Positions 33,285 to 44,100 of a stretch of 64,000 bases of DNA are shown piece after piece. The position numbers were made by a program, and so were the translations under genes. The notes below the pieces were generated by a model. It made no database searches, was not told the origin of the DNA, and worked only from the letters and a program-made list of their open reading frames with translations. How positions within the stretch are numbered: the first letter of the stretch is position 1; the number at the start of each line of letters is the position of its first letter. The DNA is taken from the NCBI GenBank assembly GCA_963920705.1, contig OY987230.1, positions 4,154,001 to 4,218,000 on the forward strand. The letters run 5' to 3'. The stretch is from Odiellus spinosus (lineage: Eukaryota > Arthropoda > Arachnida > Opiliones > Phalangiidae).

Positions 33285-34990
33285 AACAAGTTGGGAAACC
33301 AAAATATAACCTCCCCGACCCCGACGTTAAGGTAACATAACCTAACCTAACCTTACCTAAAATAAAAGATGAAAAGAAATGTAGAGTATTGGAAGAATAG
33401 AAGAAACAGCGTGCGTTTCAATCACACTTCTCTATTTCCCATCTAGGTTACGGAGTATAAATATTTTACCTTAACCTCAAGGATTCAGAGAATGCAAAAG
33501 AGTGTCCTGCGTTACCCATAATTATATGCGACAGGTCGTAGACTTTTTAATATACACACCAAATGAAATGTGCTGCGTTACCCATAATTATATGCGGCAG
33601 GGCGTAGATTTCTTAATAGACACACCAAGGTTAGTAAAGAGACAGGTTAGGCAGATTCTGACGTCAGCCGGAAGTTACCTAGCGCGCAGCCATCTTCCAA
33701 ATTCCTTTGACAATTGCTAGATGGCGGTTTATATTGTAATTACGGCGGGAATTTCAAACTAATATTCAATATGTTGTTTCCAATGGTCTGGCCTCGTCTC
33801 CTCTTGTCTCGTCTCCTGGTCTCGAGTACACGGCTGATTTCGATTATGAAAGTAATCGAAAATGTTTCTTGGTTTTATAGTGGAGAAAACTGAAGCCTAT
33901 TTTTTTTTTTTTTTCCAACATCAGATGTAATTTTTTCTTCAAAATTGTTGTTTTTTTAACACGGGAAACCTACTGTACTTTTGTTCAAGGAGAGTTTTCA
34001 CCACTATCATTTTTCTTAAGAGGTTTAACATTTTGTATCAATCCACCTCAGCTTTAAATCTTATATCATTTCTATCTTGGATGCCCGTGTAAACGTACCT
34101 TTATTTAGATTCTTCAATCCACCCCAAGTTTGCAGCAAGCCTTAGCCTATACTGCCCGTTATACCTTTGCTTTTTGGACTAAATGATATATGGAAAACAG
34201 CTTAGCGCGTGTTGCCAACTCAAGCTGGTATTAAACGGTCAAATTTCACTAAATTTTTGGACAATTTCTTAAATATCTTCTAAACTATCTCGAATTTTTA
34301 ATTGATTTTTCAGCTTCGTTTTTAATTAGATTCAGTTTAACAATATTATGATATTAAATTAAAATTTAAATGCATTATACGCTTCAATTCACTAAAAGAT
34401 ATCGCGGCATAAGGCCAAAATAGTTTGGGCATGGAAAAGGGGTATATATAGCTTTCGCGAACCTTTATTCATCGAGCGAGTAGCCGAGAAGAGTTGGGGA
34501 ACCCCCCCCCCCCCTCTTCTCAACGTTAATCGTAACCCTAGGCATTCGGTAACTGCAAAGACCCGTAGAGGGAGGAGATAGTGGAGTGGAAGGTTGATGT
34601 GGACTATATTAGTGAGGGACGCCTCGCTGAGATCGGGCACTAGAGGTTGGACCTTAGTGTGGTGATGGTCACTCATAACAGTGGGAGTGCGTATAATCGC
34701 TTTCAACTGTCCAGCATCGAGGTTTGACCGTAAAGTGGATGGTGGAATGCGATAATATAAAATTGGAGACGTATTATTGTATATAATTGCACGACACCTG
34801 AAACTCAAGCCACGCTTAAAAGAGGTAATTCCCGTTAAACGGAATTGAACCTGGCATGATTACGTCTCTAGACTTTTGGCTCCACGAGCTAGGTCACGTG
34901 AATTCCGTTTTACACAGGATATCCGCTTACGCCGGAAGTGACACACAGACAGACAGACAGACCTCCCCTAAAGTTCAGTCGGGGAGGTAA
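33285..34990 (-). repeat. Interspersed repeat, GTCGGGGAGGT family, copy C (most complete)
   Basis: The inverted counterpart of 2891-3865 plus 5425-6085, so it spans both. One end has CAAGTTGGGAAACC followed by AACCTCCCCGAC; the other has GTCGGGGAGGTA. It includes a GACA microsatellite (34943-34963), a C-run (34502-34513), and a unique 62-bp tandem pair. No protein is encoded. The 138-codon frame at 34392-34808 is not conserved in copy A. Confidence 0.7.
33500..33628. repeat. Two tandem 62-bp units
   Basis: Both units contain GCGTTACCCATAATTATATG and a following CGTAGA..TTAATA..ACACACC block. They sit inside repeat copy C and are absent from copy B. Confidence 0.7.
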
Positions 34991-37050
34991 AAATATTTCA
35001 ATGCCATAGGAAAAGGTTCGGCTAAGATACGACTTTAAAAGGTTTTGTGTTTTGAGAAAAAAATCCTAGATGGCGTTGAAATTGCTCTCTTAAAAATATT
35101 TTAATTTCATTTTTTATTCGCTAAACAAATATAAAGTGGAAGATAGGGAGTAAAAAACACGCGAGATGACGTCAATAAACCTAATCACAAACAGGAAATT
35201 GATTTCGCGAAATCGCGATTTTTCGATAGGTAGCGACATCTTTGACTTTTCCTCGTAACCACCGAAAAATCCGCTTTCTTTTAATTATAAAATAGTTCAA
35301 ATAGTCCGTCATCTTTTATAAACATTCATTACGTACTTCATTCGCGTCGCTATTAATTAAAATCCAAACGATAGAAATCGGACCAGGAGTTATCGCGTAA
35401 CAAGGACAAAAAGAGTAGAACCTTTAACGATTAGTATTTTAATTTCCGTTTAGAATTTCGGTTAAATAATAATTCATCGAATAGTTCAATTATTCTATTT
35501 TTGAATAGTGTTTACCGTTTATTTTTACGGGCTTTAGTTTTTCCGTAACAAGTTCACAAAAACACCAGGATTTCAGAATTAACCGCTCACTTCCCCCTTA
35601 ACAAAGTAGCAATTTACTCCGATGAAATTAATGCCAATTTAAGGGAATGAAGCTTTTTATGACTCCGGAAATAAGGATTAAAAACAATCACAATTGTACA
35701 GATACGAACCCGATACCACTCGAAAATCAAGATCTTTAGCTACAAAATACGCGTCTACGGTCTCATCTTGACGCCGTATTTAATTATTTATCGAATATTA
35801 GAAAAAACTACCGACAGAGGCCAATTCCGTCCACTCGATTGCACATCGAGTTTAAAGTTAATTAACTTTAAAATACCTAATTAAAACGCGAGTTTGCGAG
35901 CTATAAAATCATTCACGATTGACAATTCAATGATTTCAAAGCAGAAAGCATGATTTTCCCGCTGTCTTTCAGGGCTGCAAATATTTTGAATGGGAATTCA
36001 ATATAGAGGGCGGTAGTGTTTCGTATCAATATTTAAAAAAAAAGGCTTAGAACATAATATGGCGCGGTTTTTCCTGTGTGGGTGTTTTAGTTGCCTTTGA
36101 AACTGAGTAAAATATTATGAATTTAATAAATGGATGTTGTCCGGAAATTAGACGCTACTTATTTACGGGTGGACGAGTATTACCCGCCACTGTCCGGCGA
36201 TTAGACTCAAACCGGACGGAATTGGCCGCGTCGACTGACTTTAAAAAACGTCTCGTATCTTTTAGACCAATCAAAGTTATGGAAAGCTAATTTGCTTAAA
36301 ATACGCGCAAAAGTTCAATTTATAAAAAGATATACCTAAATTGGGCACAGTTAACATTGGGAGAGTTTTCTTGGTGATTTTATAAAAGCAAACGGAATTA
36401 CCCTCCACCACCATAGTCGCCCAGTGCCTTCTTAGCTGCTTTTTAGCCTTATCAACGTTTATTACAATTGTTCAACCTTCTTTTGCACACAAACCATCTA
36501 TCTCTTATCATTGGCTTTCTTTATAGTCGGAATCCAATCTAGTCTCCCAATTGTTTGAGCGAAAACAAATATTCAACATGAAAATGTATTTGCCACGGTC
36601 TTTATTTCTCATGGCTTGTTTCTTTCCCCGCCTTTTTCTCCATTAACTCTTTTCCATGGGACAAACAGTGGTCGAACAAAGAAGATCTCAGCTATCAGCG
36701 ACAAAAAAAAAGAAAAAAAAAGCCGCCTCATATTGGGAAAATAATGTTAATTTTCTTATGAAATCGTGACTGGGTTATTTTAATTAAACTAGTATTTTCA
36801 ATACTATAACTAAGATAATTGAAATTCGATCCAATTATCATCGATCGAACGAATAGGCCAAAAGCTAAAACGAGTAATTAATTTGATCAAATTCATTCGA
36901 TCATTAAACAGTTAAAACGAGTAAAAAATAAATTTGAACAAATTCAATTCGATCATTTGAAACCAAATTTGATCGAATTCGATCAGACATTTTTCGATCT
37001 AATGGGAATAAATCGATTAGATTAACCAAAATTAAATATTAAATTAATTG
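34991..37050. other. Non-coding stretch, nothing recognised
   Basis: No gene. CCGGAAATTAGAC and TCCGGCGATTAGAC (about 36140-36205) and fragments shared with 33.1 kb suggest decayed repeats. Confidence 0.4.
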
Positions 37051-37262
37051 TTAAATTAACTTAATTTAAATACACATTAAATTAACCTTATTTAAATACA
37101 CATTAAATTAACCTTATTTAAATACACATTAAATTAACCTTATTTAAATAAACATTATCAAATTAACCTTATTTAAATAAACATTATCATATTCACCTTA
37201 TTTAAATAAACATTATCAAATTAACCTTATTTAAATAAACATTATCAAATTAACCTTATTTA
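37051..37262. repeat. Minisatellite, about eight 26-28-bp units
   Basis: Units are of the type AAATTAACCTTATTTAAATA followed by (C/A)ACATT. The first units carry TACACATT and the later ones AAACATTATC. Moderately homogeneous. Confidence 0.75.
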
Positions 37263-37620
37263 TCGTAATTATTCTTAGCTGGATTGGTAGAGTACGAATT
37301 TAACTTACCTTAAAGTTTTTCGTCTTCATATCTCCCCAAACAATGAAAGAATTACATTTCCTCCAAGAGCTCCCCCTAGTGGGAAAGGGTAAAAAGTTGA
37401 AATCATTATGCCATATTTTAAATGGAGGTAAATAGACTATCACTGTTCTCGAAGTACGCCTATGACACAACGAATGCATCATAGAATACGATTCCACAGC
37501 CACCCACTGTTAAGGGGAGAGGCACACCTAAAAATTATTACAATCATTTTTAGAAAAGAAATGAGTAAATAGAAACTTTTACTGAGTTTATTTTGGCAAA
37601 TAAAATATTAAAACTTTAAG

Positions 37621-38130
37621 TATGGAGACTTTCCATTAAGTAAAACAATAAAATGAATGTCTTAGGATATAAATAAGACTTCATATGGAAAAACGCTTTT
37701 ATAATACTAAAATGCTTTTATGTTATTATAATTCCTCTCATAAAACAACTAGTGTAGTTTTGTACATGGGTTTTAGAATACAATGAAATATAGTTTAAAA
37801 ACAAACCCTATGTACAAATACGTACAAACAACGAAAGTTAGATAAAATATACTGGAGGAATAGTTAAAAGTATGGGAACTTTACATTAAGGGACAAATAA
37901 AAATTTAAAAATAAAACAATGAAATGAATGTCTTTGTAATACTACATATGGAACAATGCTTTAACTTGTAAAACTGACTAAAATACTTTTATATATTATT
38001 ATTAATAATTCCTCTCATAAAACTACAGTAGTTTTGCACACGGGTTATTAAAATACAATTTAAAACCAACCCTATGCACAAATACGTACAATTAACGAAT
38101 GTTAGATAAAATATACACCAAGGAATCTTC
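37621..38130. repeat. Tandem duplication of the reader gene's 3' flank
   Basis: 37621-37872 and 37873-38130 share the same order of blocks: AATGAATGTCTT, CATATGGAA, ATTCCTCTCATAAAAC, GGGTT, ACAAATACGTACAA and GTTAGATAAAATATAC. The right copy ends right at the stop codon of the ZCWPW1-like gene (38129), so the duplicated unit is its 3' UTR or immediate flank. Confidence 0.7.
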
Positions 38131-41100
38131 AAGGTTCTGTTAAATCGTCCCCTGTCAGCTTTGCTATTATGGAATCAATATTGAATTCTAATTTGTTTTC
38201 GAAAACACTTTCAGAAGTGTCAAACATTAAACTAGGGTTTAATTCTTGCCAGGAAGGACGCGTTTGGTTTTCTTCAGTGGTTTTCTTCGTTGGAGTCAAA
38301 CTGCTTTTCCAAACTTTCAATTTCAGTTCCTGATAACTAGAATTCTCCAATAATTGAGAAGAGGTGCAAGCGGATTTTTCCGAATTTCTTTCTTCTTTAT
38401 CAACGGATGATAATTTTCTCTTGACCATAAAAATGGGTTTTTTCGCGTTTCTTTCACCTTGAACAAAAGTTTTCTTCATTTTCTTGAATCCGCCTCTTGC
38501 CGTGTCATTTTTTACGTCAATGTTTGGGTTTTTATCAACTGATTCGACAGAGCTGGATCTTTTACGGATCATTTCTCCATTGGATTTCTTAACAACCAAA
38601 GATTTGGATCTTTTCTTGACGATTTTTTCAGTTTCAGTTTTTGTCTGAATGTTACTATATAAACCCTGGTCTAAGGAGCTCTCTGGGGTGGCGGAATGCT
38701 CTCCTTTTTCCTCCATCTCTTGAAGTTCATCGTTTTTACCCAGAGATTGAACCAGCTCTGATAATTCTGAATTTAAAAATTGTTTAAACAAGATATAGAA
38801 TCACTAATTGGTACCTGGCTTATAGAAAATAAAGGTACAGTATATAGAAATAGGCTTATTCGATCGGATAATAGAAATAGGCTTAGATGTGGGAAAAATA
38901 TGAAAAAAACTTTGCCGAGGGGGGAAAGACTTACCGAAGGGGGAAAAAAGACTTTGCTGAGGGGGGAAAAAAGACTTTGCTGAGGGGGAAAAAAAGACTT
39001 TGCTGAGGGGGAAAAAAAGACTTTGCTGAGGGGGAAAAAAAGACTTTGCTGAGGGGGGAAAAAAGACTTTGCTGAGGGGGGAAAAAAGACTTTGCTGAGG
39101 GGGGAAAAAAGACTTTGCTGAGGGGGGAAAAAAGACTTTGCTGAGGGGGGAAAAAAGACTTTGCTGAGGGGGGAAAAAAGACTTTGCTGAGGGGGGAAAA
39201 AAGACTTTGCTGAGGGGGGAAAAAAGACTTTGCTGAGGGGGGAAAAAAGACTTTGCTGAGGGGGGAAAAAAGACTTTGCTGAGGGGGGAAAAAAGACTTT
39301 GCTGAGGGGGGAAAAAAGACTTTGCTGAGGGGGGAAAAAAGACTTTGCTGAGGGGGGAAAAAAGACTTTGCTGAGGGGGGAAAAAAGACTTTGCTGAGGG
39401 GGGAAAAAAGACTTTGCTGAGGGGGGAAAAAAGACTTTGCTGAGGGGGGAAAAAAGACTTTGCTGAGGGGGGAAAAAAGACTTTGCTGAGGGGGGAAAAA
39501 AGACTTTGCTGAGGGGGGAAAAAAGACTTTGCTGAGGGGGGAAAAAAGACTTTGCTGAGGGGGGAAAAAAGACTTTGCTGAGGGGGAAAAAAGACTTTGC
39601 TGAGGGGGGAAAAAAGACTTTGCTGAGGGGGGAAAAAAGACTTTGCTGAGGGGGGAAAAAAGACTTTGCTGAGGGGGGAAAAAAGACTTTGCTGAGGGGG
39701 GAAAAAAGACTTTGCTGAGGGGGGAAAAAAGACTTTGCTGAGGGGGGAAAAAAGACTTTGCTGAGGGGGGAAAAAAGACTTTGCTGAGGGGGGAAAAAAG
39801 ACTTTGCTGAGGGGGGAAAAAAGACTTTGCTGAGGGGGGAAAAAAGACTTTGCTGAGGGGGGAAAAAAGACTTTGCTGAGGGGGGAAAAAAGACTGCTCA
39901 GGGGGGAAAAAAGACTGCTCAGGGGGGAAAAAAGACTGCTCAGGGGGGAAAAAAGACTGCTCAGGGGGGAAAAAAGACTGCTCAGGGGGGAAAAAAGACT
40001 GCTCAGGGGGGAAAAAAGACTTTGCTGAGGGGGAAAAAAGACTTTGCTGAGGGGGGAAAAAAGACTTTGCTGAGGGGGGAAAAAAGACTTTGCTGAGGGG
40101 GGAAAAAAGACTTTGCTGAGGGGGGAAAAAAGACTTTGCTGAGGGGGGAAAAAAGACTTTGCTGAGGGGGGAAAAAAGACTTTGCTGAGGGGGGAAAAAA
40201 GACTTTGCTGAGGGGGGAAAAAAGACTGCTGAGGGGGGAAAAAAGACTTTGCTGAGGGGGGAAAAAAGACTTTGCTGAGGGGGGAAAAAGACTTTGCTGA
40301 GGGGGGAAAAAGACTTTGCTGAGGGGGGGAAAAGACTTTGCTGAGGGGGGGAAAAAGACTTTGCTGAGGGGGGGAAAAAGACTTTGCTGAGGGGGGAAAA
40401 AAGACTTTGCTGAGGGGGGAAAAAGACTTTGCTGAGGGGGGAAAAAGACTTTGCTGAGGGGGGAAAAAAGACTTTGCTGAGGGGGGAAAAAAGACTTTGC
40501 TGAGGGGGAAAAAAGACTTTGCTGAGGGGGAAAAAAGACTTTGCTGAGGGGGGAAAAAAGACTTTGCTGAGGGGGGAAAAAAGACTTTGCTGAGGGGGGA
40601 AAAAAGACTTTGCTGAGGGGGGAAAAAGACTTTGCTGAGGGGGGAAAAAAGACTTTGCTGAGGGGGGAAAAAAGACTTTGCTGAGGGGGGAAAAAAGACT
40701 TTGCTGAGGGGGGAAAAAAGACTTTGCTGAGGGGGGAAAAAAGACTTTGCTGAGGGGGGAAAAAAGACTTTGCTGAGGGGGGAAAAAAGACTTGGCTGAG
40801 GGGGGAAAAAAGACTTGGCTGAGGGGGGAAAAAAGACTTTGCTGAGGGGGGAAAAAAGACTTTGCTGAGGGGGGAAAAGACTTTGCTGAGGGGGGAAAAA
40901 AGACTTTGCTGAGGGGGAAAAAAGACTTTGCTGAGGGGGGAAAAAAGACTTTGCTGAGGGGGAAAAAAGACTGCTGAGGGCGGAAAAAATACTTTGCTGA
41001 GGGCGGAAAAAATACTTTGCTGAGGGGGGAAAAAAGACTTTGCTGAGGGGGGAAAAAAGACTTTGCTGAGGGGGGAAAAAAGACTTTGCCGAGGGAGAAA

Positions 41101-44100
41101 AAAGACTTTGCCGAGGGGGGAAAAAAGACTTTGCCGAGGGGGGAAAAAAGACTTTGCCGAGGGGGGAAAAAAGACTTTGCCGAGGGGGGAAAAAAGACTT
41201 TGCCGAGGGGGGAAAAAAGACTTTGCCGAGGGGGGAAAAAAGACTTTGCCGAGGGGGGAAAAAAGACTTTGCCAAGGGGGAAAAAAGACTTTGCCGAGGG
41301 GGAAAAAAGACTTTGCCGAGGGGGGAAAAAAAGACTTTGCTGAGGGGGGAAAAAAAGACTTTGCTGAGGGGGGAAAAAAGACTTTGCCGAGGGGGGGGAA
41401 GACTTTGCCGAGGGGGAAAAAAGACTTTGCTGAGGGGGGAAAAAAGACTTTGCCGAGGGGGAAAAAAGACTTTGCCGAGGGGGGAAAAAAGACTTTGCCG
41501 AGGGGGGAAAAAAGACTTTGCCGAGGGGGAAAAAAGACTTTGCCGAGGGGAAAAAAAGACTTTGCCGAGGGGGAAAAAAGACTTTGCCGAGGGGGGGGGA
41601 AGACTTTGCCGAGGGGGGGGAAAAGACTTTGCCGAGGGGGGGGAAAGACTTTGCCGATGGGGGGAAAAAGACTTTGCCGAGGGGGGGAAAAAGACTTTGC
41701 CGAGGGGGGGAAAAAGACTTTGCCGAGGGGGGGAAAAAGACTTTGCCGAGGGGGGGAAAAAGACTTTGCCGAGGGGGGAAAAAGACTTTGCCGAGGGGGG
41801 AAAAAGACTTTGCCGAGGGGGGAAAAAGACTTTGCCGAGGGGGGAAAAAGACTTTGCCGAGGGGGGAAAAAGACTTTGCCGAGGGGGGAAAAAGACTTTG
41901 CCGAGGGGAGAAAAAAGACTTTGCCGAGGGGGGAAAAAGACTTTGCCGAGGGGGGGGGAAAAGACTCGGCCGAGGGGGGGAAAAAGACTCGGCCGAGGGG
42001 GGAAAAAAACTCGGACGAGGGGGGGAAAAGACTCGGCCGAGGGGGGAAAAAGACTCGGCTGAGGGGGAAAAAACCTAGCAATAGGGACTCAAAAAGATTT
42101 GGAAATTATAAATTCCAAAGTCAATAAAAATCCAACTAAATCCAGTAATAACCCAATCCCTGCCAACTCCAGAGTTAAATATAAAATTTCCACTCCCTCC
42201 CGACACCCGTTTATTTCAGAGGCAATATAGTACAGGCATTCTAGCCCAAAAAAAGGGAGAACCCGGAACAAATTAGAACGGTTACGAAAATTTCCATACT
42301 TATAGAATCGAATGCGCTCTTTAACGTGGTGAGGTCTCCCAATCTCGCAGGCGTGGGGAAAATCCGCCATCTTGGAAAATGGCCGCCAAAATTACTAAAA
42401 CTATACATTACTTTAGATGTAATTATCGGATTGACTGATAGTTAGGCTCAAAATGTAGCTTAAGACACTCCGCTACTATAGCGTGCCCAATGCTGTTAAG
42501 CTTAACGTGGCTTGATCTTGAAACGTTTTTTTTCCCCGACACTTCTTTTAAAAATAGGTCCAAAGTTATTGGAATTAGTTTAGCTGAACCGTTAAAACTG
42601 GTAGCAAATGAACTTAAATAACTATACTACATTTTAAGTATACCTGGTTATGTTATGAGGTTTTTATAATTTTGGTCGCCATTTTCCAAAATGGCGGAAT
42701 ATTTTCTCTTCATTAAACGTTTTAAAGGCAAGAATACTTAGAAAAACGCGTCCTATTATTGAAACAGCGAAATTATAACAAAATCTTAAATGGTTTTCCG
42801 CGGAAACTTCATATTTCCCTAAATTTATCAATTTCACCAGTTTCAATGCATGTTTGCGAGCTTACGGTTTGATAAACGCTAAACATGTATAGAACAAATT
42901 TTGTGCGGAGTGTCTTAAGCTACATTTTGAGCCTAACTATCAGTCAATCCGATAATTACATCTAAAGTTATGTATAGTTTTAGTAATTTTGGCGGCCATT
43001 TTCCAAGATGGCGGATTTTCCCCACGCCTGCGAGATTGGGAGACCTCACCACGTTAAAGAACGCATTCGATTCTATAAGTATGGAAATTTTCGTAACCGT
43101 TTTAATTTGTTCCGGGTCAAACCTTAGAATGCCTGTACTAATATTCCCAAAGCCACCCAACACCAATTTTATTAATTAACCCAACTCCAACTCTGCCAAA
43201 AAATGAAGGAGTCCCTTGGCTTTCTGAGAGATTGGCTTTCTTCCATAGCCTTTACAGTCCTCTAAAATAGAAATAAGCAGCCTAGGTGAAAATAGAAATA
43301 GTAAATTTGTTACCATTCAGATCTTCAAATTGCTTGCGCATATGGTCAGGAATTTTCGGAGTAGATTCTATCTCTTCATTACCTAAAATGTTAAAATACT
43401 TCAAATTATTGGGCCATTTTTTTCCACTGGCACCGAAATTTTGCATTACTTAGGGAAATTTAAACCTTCAAAGATTAAATAATATCAGTTTTTTGACTCA
43501 AAATCATTTTCCTTGTAATTTTCGATTTTTGAATCAATAGTTTTCTCTGATATAGGTCTCCAAATCATTTTCCCGGAGTTTTTCTTACTATCTCCATTTT
43601 TCTCTCAAAATCATTTTCCCGGAGTTTTTCTTACTATCTCCATTTTTCTCTCAAAATCATTTTCCCGGAGTTTTTCTTACTATCTCCATTTTTCTCTCAA
43701 AATCATTTTCCCTGATATTTCCCTGTTTTTTGTCTCAAAATCATTTTCCTTGGTAATCTGTTTAGATTCTGGCCTCAAAATCCTTTTCCCTGACTTTTCA
43801 TCCTTAAAATCATTTACCCAGAGTTTTCTGCCTCAAAATCATTTTCCCAAAGTTTTCTGCCTCAAAATCATTTTCCCAAAGTTTTCGCCTCAAAATTATT
43901 TTCAGAAAGTTTTCTGCCTCAAAATCATTTTCAGAAAGTTTTCTGCCTCAAAATCATTTTCCCAAAGTTTTCTGCCTCAAAATCATTTTCCCAAAGTTTT
44001 CTGCCTCAAAATCATTTTCCCAAAGTTTTTGCCTCAAAATCATTTTCCCAAAGTTTTCTACCTCAAAAACATTTTCCCAAAGTTTTCTGCCTCAAAATCA

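Noticed and set aside
38804-42127. Open frames of 186-823 codons on both strands (SAKSFFPPQQSLFSP-like and KRLCRGGKKTLPRG-like repeats)
   Set aside because: They are readings of a 23-bp tandem array with no stop in any frame. They lie inside an intron of the ZCWPW1-like gene, whose flanking exons join in phase without them.
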